This document shows positions 26,745 to 38,009 of a stretch of DNA of 64,000 bases, piece after piece. How positions within the stretch are numbered: position 1 is the first letter of the stretch; each line of letters begins with the position of its first letter. The position numbers and the translations under genes are program-made. Under the pieces are notes generated by a model that ran no database searches, was not told the origin of the DNA, and saw only the letters and a program-made list of their open reading frames with translations. This DNA is from Diplonema papillatum. Its lineage: Eukaryota > Euglenozoa > Diplonemea > Diplonemida > Diplonemidae. Location: the NCBI GenBank assembly GCA_030068145.1, contig JAPJBO010000111.1:248001-312000 (forward strand), given 5' to 3'.

Positions 26745-27150
26745 AAGTAGTAGAGTATTTCGTTCGAGACTGCGATGCGGGCGCACAAGAGTAGTGCCAG
26801 TGGTGGATAGTTGTCGGCCTGGGGAGACAGCAGGGACGGGCCTTGTTTTGCTTTATTTTTCCCCCTGGGGACCAGGGCATTAGCTTGGTTTCCGGCACAT
26901 TTTCCAAATTTGGACCGCAAACAGCTTTTTGCGTCCCCACCGAGGAGTGCGACAATGCTGGGCCCTGAGTGCCTTGCCACCTCTGCCGGGGGCCTGGGTG
27001 ATGGTGGAGTGCCATGTAGTTTCTTCTTTTTCCCCGCCGGCTTTTCCAAATTGGGACTGACAGTCCAAATGTGGATATAGAAGCTAATCCCCTGGCTGTC
27101 CAATCTCGGTCGCGAAAGGCTTGCGACCTATAGTAATGATGCCCTCCGGA
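26745..27150. repeat. Partial copies of the 7090 dispersed repeat
   Basis: GTAGTAGAGTATTTCGTTC-like sequence near 26748 and CTGTCCAATCTCGGTCGCGA at about 27095 match 7090-7230 and 22740-22890. The DNA between is unrelated. Confidence 0.55.
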
Positions 27151-27559
27151 GGGAAGGGGGGAGGTACTACTAAGCACTTTTTTTCGCTGGCTTCGTTCAG
27201 GGTTTTACGCGGCCTTAAGAGAGCTTCCCCTGTTGGGTGCCAAAGTAGTGGGTTTTGCTCAAGTCACTTCTTTTTCGACAAAACCCCCCACGTGGGTAGC
27301 CATGTTCAACGTCAAATCTTGTTGCCGGTGCTGGACAAGCTAACCATGCTGTCTAGTGCGCCCGATTGTCCCCTGAACAAGCCTGGCCACCGAAGGGACG
27401 ACGACCTTGAATCGGAGAACTTTTACTTTTCTTTTTGGAGAAATGGCTGTGGGCACCCCTGCTAACCACAGCGTATAAATCCCTGGCTTCGTTCAACTAT
27501 GCATTGCGTGCGCGCCCGTTGTACCGGGAGTGTCCGCTTCAGTACGATTGTACTTTTAA

Positions 27560-27965
27560 AAAGTTGAACTTACTGTTAAACACACACGCCCAACACCAAA
27601 CCCAGATTTATCTGTGTTTCTGTGTGTGGGTTACGCAGCACAGTTCGAGTGTTTCCTACGAAGCGGTGCTTAATCAAAGATATGCTCGACGTAGCTGCTT
27701 TGACACAATGGAAGGGAGGGAATATAGGGGTAGAGGGTCGATATACAATACAAACGCTGATTTGTTCTTCGCGTACACCATGTTCCCCTGTTAAGTTTGT
27801 GTCTTGTTCGTGAAGGGGTAGACCCGCACGCCACGTCCGTTTAACACGTGGTTCGGTAGCTACAGCACTGGGGATCCCTTCGGTTCTTTGTCTGCCAGCT
27901 TCGTCGAGCATTTCCTTCCAAGCTGGCACTTCAGTAAAAAGAAAGCTGCCGTGCGTGTCTTTTAG
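27560..27965 (+). repeat. R1 partial copy joined to R2 copy
   Basis: 27560-27670 matches R1 (AACCCAGATTTATCTGTG, TTTCCTACGAAGC.GGTGCTT). 27685-27965 matches R2: GACGTAGCTGCTTTGACACA, ATGGAAGGGAGG, TTGTTCTTCGC.TACACCA, ACACGTGGTTCGGTAG and ATCCCTTCGGTTCTTTGTC. Confidence 0.8.
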
Positions 27966-28730
27966 TCTGTTCACGCGCAGTGGCACGTGGGGACGGTGGA
28001 ATAAGGGTGAGAGATGTGCAGCAATGCAAACACTACCAACCGCGACACTCGTATTCCGAAGAATCGGGAGTCGTGAGAGCAAGCACGCTTTTTGACTAGG
28101 CTCGAGGGGTTAGGTTCGCATCACGACAGCCGGAGCCTTCTATGATGCTAATGATACATGAGCGCGGGGATATCCTTGTCACGGCGAAGAACCTGCTCAG
28201 CAGCTGGAATTCGCCGGCGACAAAGGACACCGATCCGCAACATAATAGGCCAGTTTCTTCTCGCAATCGGTCGGTTTGAAAGGATGACCGAGCCGGAGTC
28301 GGTGGTTGGCGGCCTTTGGTCGGCCTTTTTCTTCGGGCAGAAATGCCCCGAAAATACGCGTCGGGCGTTGCTTCTGGCGGCTTTGTCGTAACAACCAGAC
28401 CTGCGGCAACGCAGGTGTACCAACGTCGATGGCTTTTGCCTGGCGCTCCTGGTTACCAGAAAGGTCGAAGCGCAGGCTGCCTTCTGGTGTTCATAGAGTC
28501 TTGTGCTCGACTTTAGGCGCCCTGTGTTGTGAGGGGTCGTGGCTACTTCTCCAAGGGTCTTCCCTTTCGAAGAGGGTCCGTGGGTTCACTATTCAAATTT
28601 TCCATGACTTGGTTTGATAAGATTGTATTCAGACCGGAAGAGACAACTGTATCAAAAAAAAAAAGATCCATCAGCACAACGGTTCAAGCTATCATTTTCG
28701 AAGTTGAAGATTGAGTGACAATTGGGGGAT

Positions 28731-28815
28731 CAGCCTATGGTGGCATAGTGCGTTGCTCAGGGTAGTCGAAGGCCTGACGATCACACGAATGCAAAAAATT
28801 CACAGCCTATGGTGG
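28731..28815 (+). repeat. 59-bp insertion flanked by 13-bp direct repeats
   Basis: CAGCCTATGGTGG occurs at 28731-28743 and 28803-28815. The 59 bp between them (from CATAGTGCGTTGCTCAGGG) closely matches the 3' part of the non-coding DNA interrupting the ankyrin gene at 55210-55268 (minus). The flanking repeat has target-site-duplication length. Confidence 0.8.
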
Positions 28816-29049
28816 TCAAAGAGCCATCTGTTGCACGCTCGATCTAGCCAAACTAGGTGTTTGTACTCAAGGTACTGTTATTTACCGTCCATCAGCCAAG
28901 CCAGGAGCTCTCTGCCGGCTGCGGGAATACTGAACCATGGCCCTCCTTTCCCCTGTGACCTTGTTCAGGAAATGAGGTTGCTGCAGCTTGCCCACTCATT
29001 TGGAGCACGCACTACACCAAGAGGCTGTCTCGCCTGCAAAGCCTGGACT

Positions 29050-29710
29050 CGGAGAAAGAAGTGCGCAGTGTTGTTTCATTTGTTTGTTGTCGACAGCATA
29101 TTGTGGTTGAGGTGTCATTTAAATGTACATCCACGTCAAATAGGGGTTGTGGCTTGACTGTGTTCCTTGCTGGAGGTTGTTGAGGTTAGCTTGCAGAATA
29201 TCTGTAGCGATAGCTTGCTGGTGGTGTTGGCTTCGTTGTTCGGCGAAAAATAACGCTAAAAATACTGGACGTAGCTGCTTTGACTCCGAATGGAAGGGAG
29301 GAAATATAGAGGTAAAGTGGCAAATGCAATACAAACGCAATCTGATTTGTTCTTCGCTTACACCACCGTTTGTGTTGTTTTCTCTTACGTACCTGTACGT
29401 TCAACACGTGGTTCGGTAGTTACAGCACTTGGGATCCCTTCGGTTCTTTGTCTGGCAGCTATTGTCGAGCATTTCCCTCCAAGCTGGCGCTTATGTAAAA
29501 GAAGTGCGCAGGTTTGGTTCATTTGTTTGTTGTCGACAGCATATTGTGGTTGAGGTGTCATTTAGATGTATGCCCACGCCAATAAAAGAGAGCAAGGGGC
29601 TGTGGCTTGACTGTGTCCCTTGCTGGTGGTTGTTGAGGTTAGAATGCAGAATATCTGTAGCGATGGCCTGCACTAGCTTGCTGGTGGTGTTGGCTTCGCT
29701 GCCGGGGGGA
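29050..29710 (+). repeat. Nested duplication including an R2 copy
   Basis: A ~190-bp block from GTGCGCAG.GTT through TTGTTTGTTGTCGACAGCAT and GCAGAATATCTGTAGCGAT to TGGTGTTGGCTTCG occurs at ~29060 and ~29504, with an R2 copy (29255-29520) between and overlapping. Confidence 0.85.
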
Positions 29711-29805
29711 ATCACAAATTGTCATGGGTCAACATTTGGAATCCCAAAAAAATCAATCCAAATCACAAAAAATCAAGAAAAATCGTCGTCTTGTTGCGTT
29801 AGTGG

Positions 29806-30109
29806 TATGGGTCCTTTGACAGAGTGAGCCGATGCCTCTCATCTCACCTTTAAAACACGGCTGAGTCACGCATGCTCTTGACAGACGCTAGCGTCCGACA
29901 TTTCGCACGCGCGTCGCAGTCGTTGGGTGGTATTGACAAGGGGTTTCATCGGACACTCGGATGAGCTTCGTTACTTCACTGCCGCAGGTTCCCCCCTGCC
30001 CTGGGAGGTCCGCTTGGCTGCCTTCGGGTTGCGTTTCCGCGTTGGAGTTGTTGCTTCGCTTTTGGACTCCTTCTTCGACTTCGCACGGTCCCAACGTGTC
30101 CTTGTCCCT
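29806..30109 (-). mobile_element. Retroposon fragment, long copy (17-bp target duplication)
   Basis: TCTTGTTGCGTTAGTGG flanks the segment at 29788-29804 and 30109-30125. The first ~200 bp are nearly the same as 40401-40604; this copy extends ~100 bp further right. Copies share the left end and differ at the right end, which is what 5' truncation gives if the element reads on the minus strand. On that strand the extra part encodes a short basic stretch (SKKESKSEATTPTRKRNPK). Confidence 0.85.
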
Positions 30110-30175
30110 TCTTGTTGCGTTAGTGGGGAGTCATTTGCATGCAAATGAGTACCACACAAGAAAAATCACATTGTA

Positions 30176-31191
30176 TCACATACGGTCAATCCGGTTAGCC
30201 CCTTTCACCCAAAAAGACTTGATGCTAGCATCAGAAATGCATCGGCGAGAAAATTGCGCATACGCTTTTTCGAAGCAAAGCTTTCCGTCCTGTCCGCGGG
30301 TGCAGGTGATGCTGGCGTTGACGCCCATGTGCCGCTTGTCGAAGTGGAGACGGCCCGCGCTGTCCGTCCACTGCATCGGGGTAGGTGCTTCGGCCTTGCC
30401 GGTCTTTCCTCCCTTGTGCGCGCCTTTGGCGCCCCTTCCGCCATCGGCCGCTCCCCTGCCTTTACCTCCGCCGTCGGCGCCGCCTTTGGGGCCGCCCTTG
30501 TCGGCCTTGCCGCCCTTCGCCTCCGCCCGATCACTCACCGCAGCGCCCCTCCCTTTGCCCGCCTCGCCGTTTCCTTTGCCCTTCCCGTCCGAGCCGGCGC
30601 CGCGCCCGCCCTTCTCGAACCCGGGCTTCCCCTGCCCTTTCCCGCCTCCGTCGCCTCCTCCCAACTTTCCCTGAGCATCGGAGTAGCCCCACGCGTTCGC
30701 CTTCCCACCCTTGTCCCCGTCGAATCCGGGGAAGGCCGCCTGGGCCTGGGCTGCCCCGTCGCCACCCCTGCCCTTCGTCGCACGGGGTTTCCCCGCGAAT
30801 CCACCCTGGTCCTTCCCTTTCGACCCCGAAGGGTCGCCGGCGGTGTGCAAGCTCTGCCCCCGGCCGCGGGAGGCTGGGGGCAGCATCGGCGGCGACGACA
30901 AGTCGCTGCTGTGCGGGTCGGACGATTCGCTCAGCGAGAGGGTCCCGTGGTTGCGCGGGTTCGGCGATTCGACGTCGGACGAGTCGAGCGACGGGTGCGA
31001 AGGGAACCCGCGGTGCACGGCGCCGCCGCCGCCGTCGGCCTCCGCCGGTTCCTTCGCCGCCGGAGGCTGCGCGAACGCCGGCGTGAACCCCGCGAAGTTG
31101 AACTGCTGCGGCGCCGGCGGCCCGCCGCCGTTCGGCCCCGCGCCGCCGCCCGTCCGCGGCTGCTTTTCGAAGTGCCGCCGCGGCTGCTGCG

Positions 31192-31241
<50 letters not shown>

Positions 31242-33769
31242 GGCTGCTGCTGCTGCTGCGGCTGCTGCTGCTGCTGCGGCTGCTGCTGCTGCGGCTGCTG
31301 CGGCTGCTGCTGCTGCTGCTGCTGCTGCTGCGTCAGTGGCGGCGGCGGCGGCCCTGCCGGCAGGGGCGGGGCGAAGCCGCACGGCTTCGCGCTTTCGAGC
31401 GAGTTCGCGGGCGCGAACTGCGTCGCGACCGGCGCGCCCTGGACGATGATGAACCGCTCGCCGTTCGAGTCGCCGGGGGCCTGCGGCGAGGCGGCGGGCG
31501 CCCGGCGCGTGAACAGCCCGCGGTCGAAAATAGAGCTCGGCGGCTGCGGCGGCGGGACCACCTCCTCCTCCTCCGCCGGTGCCCTCCGCAGCCCAATCTT
31601 TCCCCCCCCTGGCTTCCCGCCGAAGCCCAGGCCGCCCTCCAGCCGGCCGCGCGTGGCGGCAAGCGTCTTCCCCACTTCACCGCCCTCAGGTTTTCCGCCG
31701 GAGGTGTCGAGGGGTGTGCAGGGGGGTGCCAAAGGCTGGCCGCCGTCGGGTTGCGTGTCGTCGGCGGGGGATGATAGAAGGGGCGGCGCGGCGTCCGCGA
31801 AGCGGCCGAGGGTCGACGTCAGCGTCTTTGTCGCGAGGTCGGCCGCAAACGCGGTCTGCGCCCGCGACGCGTCCAACGGCGTGCAGGGAGGCGTCGAAGG
31901 CTGGCCGCTGGGAGCCCGGGATGACGGCAGTGTCTGCTGTCTGGCGGGGGCCCGGACGTCGTCGCCGAACCTGTTCAGCGTCGCTGCCAGGGTCTGGGCC
32001 GTCAAATCGGCCGCGAAGGTCGCGTGCCCCCGCGATGCGTCCATGGGGGTGCACGGGGGGGTCGCCGGTTGCCCGCTGTTCGACCGCTCGGTCGGAAACC
32101 CGGTCGGCGAAGCCGAGGAAGACGCCGCGGAGCGCTGGGTTCCCGCGCCTTCCGCAATTCGGCTGCGCGTGGACGCGAGCGTCTGGGCCGTCGCATCGGC
32201 TGCGAAGGTGGCGTGCCCCCGCGATGCGTCCATGGGCGTGCACGGGGGGGCCGCCGGTTGCCCGCTGTTCGACCGTTCGGTCGAGAACCCCACCGGCGAC
32301 GTCAAAGCCGGCGCGGTGCGCTGGGCCTCCGCGATCTTGCTGTGTGCCGATGCGAGCGCCTGCGCCGCCGCATCGGCCGCGAAGGTGGCATGCGCCCTGG
32401 ACGCGTCCATGGGGGTGCACGGCGGGGTCGCGGGTTGGCCTCCCTCAGTGTACTGCCCCACCGGCGACGACAGGTTGCGCGAGCCGAAGCCTGCACCGCC
32501 GCCTGAAAACGCGCCGCCCGGCGCATCGTCGGAGGACGTCGTCCGCGGCATCCCGTGCTCAGCGGCCATCCGGAAGCGGGTCGACGCGAGCGTCTTGGCA
32601 GCCCGTTCCGCCGCAAATGCTGCTTGGCCCCCCGGGGACGCTTCCAGCGGAGTGCACGGCGGCGCGCTCGGCTGGCCGTTTTCGACGAGCCGCAGTGCCG
32701 CCGACGCGGATTGCGGCTTCGCCGCGTCCAGAGGCGTGCAGGGTGGGGTCGCCGGCTGCACCGACGACAAGGGCTGGACCCTCGGCCCGCGGGGTTTTTC
32801 GGCGAAGCGGTCGGCGGTCGACGCGAGCGTCCTCGTCGTCAGCTCCGCCGCAAAGGCCGTCTGCGCGGCGGACACGTTGAGCGGTGTGCAAGGCGGCGTG
32901 GCGGGCTGGTTGCTTTGCGCGCGGGCGCCCGTTGGGGATGACGCAGCGTGTTCGAGGGTCGACTCCAGCGCCGCGGCGGCTTTGTCGGCCGAAAACCCTG
33001 TACCCCTCGCTTTGAACTCAGCGTCAAGGGGCGTCGGAGGCGGTGCCGTCGGCGAGATTGTTGTGTGCGCGGGCTTCTGCTTCTGCGCCGGGCGCGCGTC
33101 AAGCGGTGTCGGCGGCGGTGTTCCCGGCGGCGGGTTGCGGAGCATTTCCGACCCCCACGACGGGGACCCGGATCCTCCGTTCACCGGCGGAGACAGGGAC
33201 TGCGGCGAGGCGTCGCTGTCGTCGGCGGCGGAGCCCCCGCCTGGCTTCAACTGCCAGAGCCCCGCGTGGAACCGCGAGCGAATGGCCGCGGCCGCGGCCT
33301 CCGGCACGGCGGCGCCGGCTTCCCTCTGCGCCGCGGCCGCGGTGACGAGCGCCGGGTCCTTAAAGTAGTCGTTGATGGCGTCGTCGGTCTGCTTGACGGA
33401 GTCGGCGGTCGGGCTGTTCTCCTGGCCCCACGCCGGGGCCGGGGAGGGGGTGCCGTCGGCCGGGAGGCCGGGCGGACCGTCCTCGTGCAGCTGCAGGCAG
33501 TCGTCGCCGAAGCGGCAGGCACCTTCTCGGAAGTGCTTGCAGACGTCCTTCACGCAGCCTTCGCCTTCCACGTTCACCGCCCAGGCCTGGCCGCCGGGGC
33601 CCAAGGGCTCGACTCCGAACGTCACGAGCTTCCCTGGCACCAGCTTCCGCTTCTGCGTGTACTTCGCGTGCACGTACACGTCGATCACCTTCCCTTCCTG
33701 CTGGTACGTGATGAACCCCCAGCCTTCATCGTCCCACAGCTTCACGACGCCTTCTTTCCTGCTGCTCAT
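30176..33769 (-). CDS. Cold-shock-domain / CCCH zinc-finger protein with PP(C/P)TP(L/M) repeats
   Basis: A predicted RNA-binding protein of ~1,197 aa. I start at MSSRKEGVVKLWDDEGWGF because the cold-shock domain begins there. Residues ~5-70 form the CSD (WGFITY as RNP1, DVYVHAKY as RNP2). Residues ~78-97 form a C-x7-C-x5-C-x3-H finger (CKHFREGAC, CRFGDDC, CLQLH). From ~220 to ~690 there are ten PP(C/P)TP(L/M) motifs; the later ones belong to ~45-aa units with FAADATAQTLASTRSRIAE helices. A polyglutamine tract lies near 812-858, then Ser/Pro-rich and Gly/Lys-rich disordered regions, and a short ordered end (GRLHFDKRHMGVNASITC). This layout suits mRNA-granule or translation control in the cytoplasm; that role is inferred. 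The very long plus-strand frames opposite it are shadows. Confidence 0.85.
31194..31333 (-). repeat. CAG/CAA-type trinucleotide repeat encoding polyglutamine
   Basis: A CTG-rich run on the plus strand with CGG and CTG variants, coding Gln with occasional Pro within the CSD/CCCH protein. Codons are almost all CAG, so the tract is likely to vary in length. Confidence 0.95.
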
Positions 33770-33899
33770 CGACGGCCCTCCCCAAACCGGGCTTTCTACT
33801 TGCTGGCACCCCCCGAAGTTTGCTTTTCTTTGAGTCTCCCTGTTGTTACGGCGCGGGTTGGCAAGTCGACCAAACGGCGGTGTTGGCATTCTGGGACTT

Positions 33900-35185
33900 C
33901 AAAAACCGTACACCGCGAGAGTAGGAGAAAGTAGAAAGGGAAACTAGCGTTTTCGTTGACCGCACTACCCTGAGCCCAAATCCTGGACGTGGTTTCAGGT
34001 GGCAAATTTGGCAAATGATCATGATCAGAAGGTCCTACTTGAGCGGTTCAGTTTCCTCACACATTGCATGTGGCTAAAAAAAAAAAAAGGAGACTAGTTT
34101 ACTACCACTGTCATCCCGTGCCTTTCGGAACGCATGAGATGCCCGCTTTTTTAGAAGGTGCGGCGCACCTTCGGTGCACGTCACGGCAGTCAACTTGTAT
34201 CTTCCATTTGGCGGGGTTGCTCCTGACTTATTTTTACCCGACGATCACAGAGACCCTGGCACTTTGAAGCAATGGAGGATAAAAGATTTTGGACATTCGC
34301 GAAGTACGACGTCATGCTTGTGGATTATATACAGTGACCTCTATGGGAAACGGGGTTCTGCTCAGAAGACGGGTGGGCTTGGGCCCCCCATTCGGCCTTG
34401 GAATACGGGTTCTGGAGAGCACAACATCGCACTTCCCGCCAGAATATTTCTGCTTAAACCCCCCCCCTGCCGCATGCATCTAAGCCTGGCAGGGAATTGG
34501 TGGACAAGTCTGATGCCAGCACCAGCCCCATTTCTAGTTTTGTGATTTCGTTCTCGTTGTGAGGTGCTGCTTTCCGTTCTGGCGTCTTTCCCCGTGCTCG
34601 TGACCTTAGGCTGCCGAACTAAGTCTCGAAGCTGCGCAACCTTTTCTGCAAGAATCCCAGATGCAGTAAGCGGGTACTGTGCGATTGAGTGATAGAGCAA
34701 TCCACATTCCTTTCTATGCGAGAACGTCTGGCCGAGCGCCATTGTTTTCACCATGAGCAAGGAAATTGAGAAGACTACGCATTTGGTTTCAACCGACTCT
34801 GCGTGGCTTTGTTCTTGACCTCTAGCTGCGTGGGGGCAAGGGTGCAGCGCTAGGCATTGGATACTGGAATCAAAGCGAGAGGGGCCGTCACGCCAGACCC
34901 CAGAAGGCAGCAACGAGAGCGCGGTTCCCGCAGACCGCAACGCCGCATGATGCGCAACGCCGCGTGATGCAAACCCAAACCCGGGTTTGCGGGTTTGCGG
35001 GCCTGCGGGCGGTTTGGCTTTCGCGGAGTCTTCGCGGTTACCAAGACGAAGAAGAAATGTGAAAACGGTTCGATACGCAGCTACGGGGGCACAGGGTGCG
35101 TGCTTGTGAGTTCCCGCCGGGTTTTGAGAACTCGGGCCCTATGGGACCGAAGCTTGGACAGTCCGGGTATATAGGTTCGTACGTC
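33900..35185. other. Gene-free stretch upstream of the CSD gene
   Basis: The 5' flank of the CSD/CCCH gene and about 1.2 kb of unrelated short frames. GGGTTTGCGGGTTTGCGGGC near 34980 is a short simple repeat. No RNA gene seen. Confidence 0.35.
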
Positions 35186-35187
35186 TC

Positions 35188-35277
35188 ACCCCAATGGAGA
35201 ACAATAACTACAATCCGACCGCGTCTCCAAACACCCCAATGGAGAGCAATAACTATAATCCGACCGCGTCTCCAATA
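35188..35277. repeat. 45-bp tandem repeat, two copies
   Basis: ACCCCAATGGAGARCAATAA followed by CTAYAATCCGACCGCGTCTC is present twice, starting at 35188 and 35233. Confidence 0.9.
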
Positions 35278-35424
35278 CTTACCACTCATCGGTTACGAGA
35301 GACTTGTAATCCCCTTTGCAAAGCTCTTTGCATCGTTCCATCACAGGTTCGCCACTTCTTCCTGCATGACTCTGGGTTGATCCTTTGTTTCCCAACTTGT
35401 TAAGATTCTGCAAGTTCACCTACA

Positions 35425-35510
35425 GCCCTCGTGCCAGTACATGAAGTCAGAGTAGAGCGTCAAGCTCAACAGGGTCGTTTTTTCCTGCTGACATTTGTAG
35501 TGACACAATG
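35425..35510 (-). rRNA. 28S-like rRNA fragment, domain V (short)
   Basis: On the minus strand: GTCAGCAGGAAAAAACGACC, CTGTTGAGCTTGACGCTCTA and CTGACTTCATG. It corresponds to the centre of the domain V block at 21265-21575 but differs at several sites, so the two are independent copies. It lies ~50 bp from the stop codon of the neighbouring ankyrin gene. Confidence 0.65.
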
Positions 35511-35559
35511 GAGTCGACCTCTGCTGATGGTGAGTGTACGGACAGGCACAACTACACAA

Positions 35560-36525
35560 CTAAGATGTGTCTGTCAGAGCCCGCTTTCGATCAGATGTGT
35601 TCATGGCACGCAAGAGGAGCGCCTCAACGCGGTCATTGTGTACGCTCAAGGCGTAGTCTGATGCCTTCCAACGAAAAGAGGTGCGGTCGGTGGCCCAAAT
35701 GTCGGTGTCCGGCCGGCTGATTAAGGACTGGACGAGGTTGACCAGCTCCTGCGACTCCCCTGCCATGGACACAGCGATGATCAGCGCCGTGATCCCAATG
35801 GGTCGCCACCTCGCATTGACGTCGCACTCCGGCAGGCGGACGAGGACTTGCGCGGCGGCGAACGAGCCTGTGTAGCATGCTTGGTGCAGGGCTGTCATGT
35901 TCTTGCCGTCCACCGCGTTCACGTCGCTGAGTGTCATCAGCTTCTCTACGCTGGCCACGTCATTGAACATGGCAGCCCACATCAGCGGCGACCGCTGTTT
36001 TTGCTTGTCTTTGGCGTAAGCCAAAGAGGACGGGTCGTGCTTGTAGCAGTATGATACAATCGCGGTGAACGCGCCCTTCAGCTTCAAACTGGCTGCGAAC
36101 ACCCAAGCCGGCTCACCATGCGCCTTTTCGAACGCGGGCAACACGTTTGCGCGGCACATCAAGTCGACCAATTCGGTGTCATCGTCTGTGATCGCCTTCT
36201 TCAGTCCCTCGGCCCCTGGTTCCGTGCCGCGGCCTCGTAGCTCGACGATGGCAAGGCCGATGGTGCTGAGAACCAAATCGACTTCATCCCCCGACGCCAC
36301 CGCCGTATCCGACAACAACGCCGCAGGTGTGTCGAACACCGACAGATCGCTCCAGCGGAACTTGAGGTCCAACGCGGCAGGAGGGAGGGCGAGTGACCAG
36401 AAATCTCCAATGCGCTGCGTGACGTCGTCCCGGGTTTCGTGCGCCGCCGCAGTGAAGACGTGCGTTTGACCCGACAGCGTGTTGTGCACCACGACGTCCA
36501 TCGCATACGAACTCTCGTCGGGCAT
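35560..36525 (-). CDS. Ubiquitin-like domain and ankyrin-repeat protein
   Basis: A 321-aa single-exon frame. I start at MPDESSYAMDVVVHNTLSGQ (36525) rather than the upstream Met at 36594, because a ubiquitin-like fold appears to begin there: VVVHNTLSGQTHVFTAAAHE, a DVTQRIG helix, LKFRWSDLSV and DEVDLVLS near residue 85. Ankyrin-type repeats follow at ~135-300, the clearest being SPLMWAAMFNDVASVEKLMT, MTALHQACYTGSFAAAQVLV and ITALIIAV. Such proteins are usually interaction scaffolds; the substrate or pathway cannot be told. The ubiquitin-like call is from pattern only. Confidence 0.7.
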   Translation of the reverse strand: MPDESSYAMDVVVHNTLSGQTHVFTAAAHETRDDVTQRIGDFWSLALPPAALDLKFRWSDLSVFDTPAALLSDTAVASGDEVDLVLSTIGLAIVELRGRGTEPGAEGLKKAITDDDTELVDLMCRANVLPAFEKAHGEPAWVFAASLKLKGAFTAIVSYCYKHDPSSLAYAKDKQKQRSPLMWAAMFNDVASVEKLMTLSDVNAVDGKNMTALHQACYTGSFAAAQVLVRLPECDVNARWRPIGITALIIAVSMAGESQELVNLVQSLISRPDTDIWATDRTSFRWKASDYALSVHNDRVEALLLRAMNTSDRKRALTDTS

Positions 36526-36629
36526 CGCCAACAGGACCGTACGAATAACACAAAAAGAAAAGGTAGAAACCCCGCGGCACGCGTGCACGCGCACGGGAAA
36601 AGCCTACTCGGAGACGGCCGTCCGGCGCT

Positions 36630-36810
36630 TATTTTCGACGGAGGCTGAGAGGGGGGGGGGGAGGGAGGAACAATTGCAACTACAACTGGGTCTTTTCGTT
36701 TGAACGCTTACGCCCTGGCACTGAACCCAGCCTTCCCCGCGTTTCCTCCTTTGAAACTTGGCAACGGGCTGCCTCCTCGGGTGCTTCCTACGGAGCAGGT
36801 ACTTTTTTAG
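36630..36810 (+). repeat. Dispersed repeat R1 copy
   Basis: CAATTGCAACTACAACTGGG, GAACGCTTACGCCCTGGCAC, GGGCTGCCTCCTCGG and CTTCCTACGGAGCAGGTAC match the 15290 copy. A shorter piece (CTCAAGTATTTCCTACAAAG) recurs at ~37302. A (G)n run of ~22 follows at ~37367. Confidence 0.75.
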
Positions 36811-37911
36811 CGTTTGTTGCGGTTCTGAAGGTTTTTACGAAAAAGAACCCCAAAAGCGCTACGGAAAGAGCCAGAGTGCTTTTCAAGGAGTTGTACTTTT
36901 TTTTGGTGATTGTTATTAATTTGGAACAGCTTTGGGGTGCGCTTCCTTCCGACTTGTTTTTTAGACTGTTTCTTGTATATGTGTTTTTAGAGTTGAAGTG
37001 CGCTTGAGATGTTCTCTTTCTCGTAGAAACTGGGCAGGGCGCCGGCTATCGGCGCGATATCCACGCAAGCGTGGCGCTTCCACGTCCCAAGAGGCAGAGC
37101 CGCCCCTCCTGCGAGCCGCACGTGCATGCACGTGCTTCTGCTGAAGGAGCAGAAAACTCTCTCTCCCCCCCCCCCCTCCCGCTTTTCTTTCGCGCGTTTG
37201 CTTGCTGATTTAACCGGCGAAACGAGCCGCAGGAACGCTCTTTAGAGTCGAAGTTACGTGCTCTTCGTGCAAAGCTGGCGGCAGAGGCAGACGCAACTGG
37301 CAGTCCTCAAGTATTTCCTACAAAGCAGGTGCTTCTACTAAAAAGAAGACGAGGCTACCGTAGACGGGGGGGGGGGGGGGGGGGGGGGTTTCAAATTCTT
37401 TCGACTTCTGTTACTCTAGAAGGCTGCAACAAGACGATACAACGATTTCAGCAAAAAAGAAAACGGAAGAAAATGCCACCAGATTTACCAAAGAAGTAAA
37501 GGTTGCAAACCCCAGAAAACAAAAAGAAAGTGCGCGGGTTTTTTGTTGATTGCGGTTGCTGAGAAAGGAGTGGAAACTGAAAGAACGAACGGCTGAGAAA
37601 GGAGGACCCAACGGGAGTGCGTTGACTGTTGTCCGCCGATCTGCCCTTCGGCTGCCTTGCCAACGACTTGCCCACAAACCCGGCGACCGTGGAGCTCTAC
37701 AACAATCGAGGGGTCGGACTGCTTTGATACAATGAAGGGTGCGTGCGATATGAACCCTGTCTGGCCTCCAACTGCTGTTTTGCGCTGCTCGCCGTACAAC
37801 GGATGCGCAAAGCTGTGTGCCTACTACCTAGTCAACGATCGGACAATGTCGGACTTGCAGCTTTCGTGCCTACCCGCTGGTCTTTCCTACAGCGACGGGG
37901 CGCGACGTTGG

Positions 37912-38009
37912 ACTGTTTTGCTTCGGGAAAGGGGCGCGAGCCTTGGTATTTTTCGACGAAACTGTTTTGCTTCGGGAAAGGGGCGCGAGCCTTGGTATTT
38001 TTCGACGAA
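37912..38009. repeat. 49-bp perfect tandem duplication
   Basis: ACTGTTTTGCTTCGGGAAAG and the following 29 bases to TTTTTCGACGAA are present twice back to back, at 37912 and 37961. Identity makes it recent. Confidence 0.95.

Noticed and set aside
27121..27465. 114-aa plus-strand ORF
   Set aside because: Overlaps a dispersed repeat and shows no coding features.
29860..30000. Hammerhead-ribozyme-like TCCGATGAAACC in the retroposon (minus strand)
   Set aside because: The core lacks the required CUGAUGA and GAAA arrangement.
30254..33934. Plus-strand ORFs of up to 885 aa opposite the CSD/CCCH gene
   Set aside because: GC-rich antisense of a real gene; the minus-strand frame has two recognisable domains and a consistent repeat.
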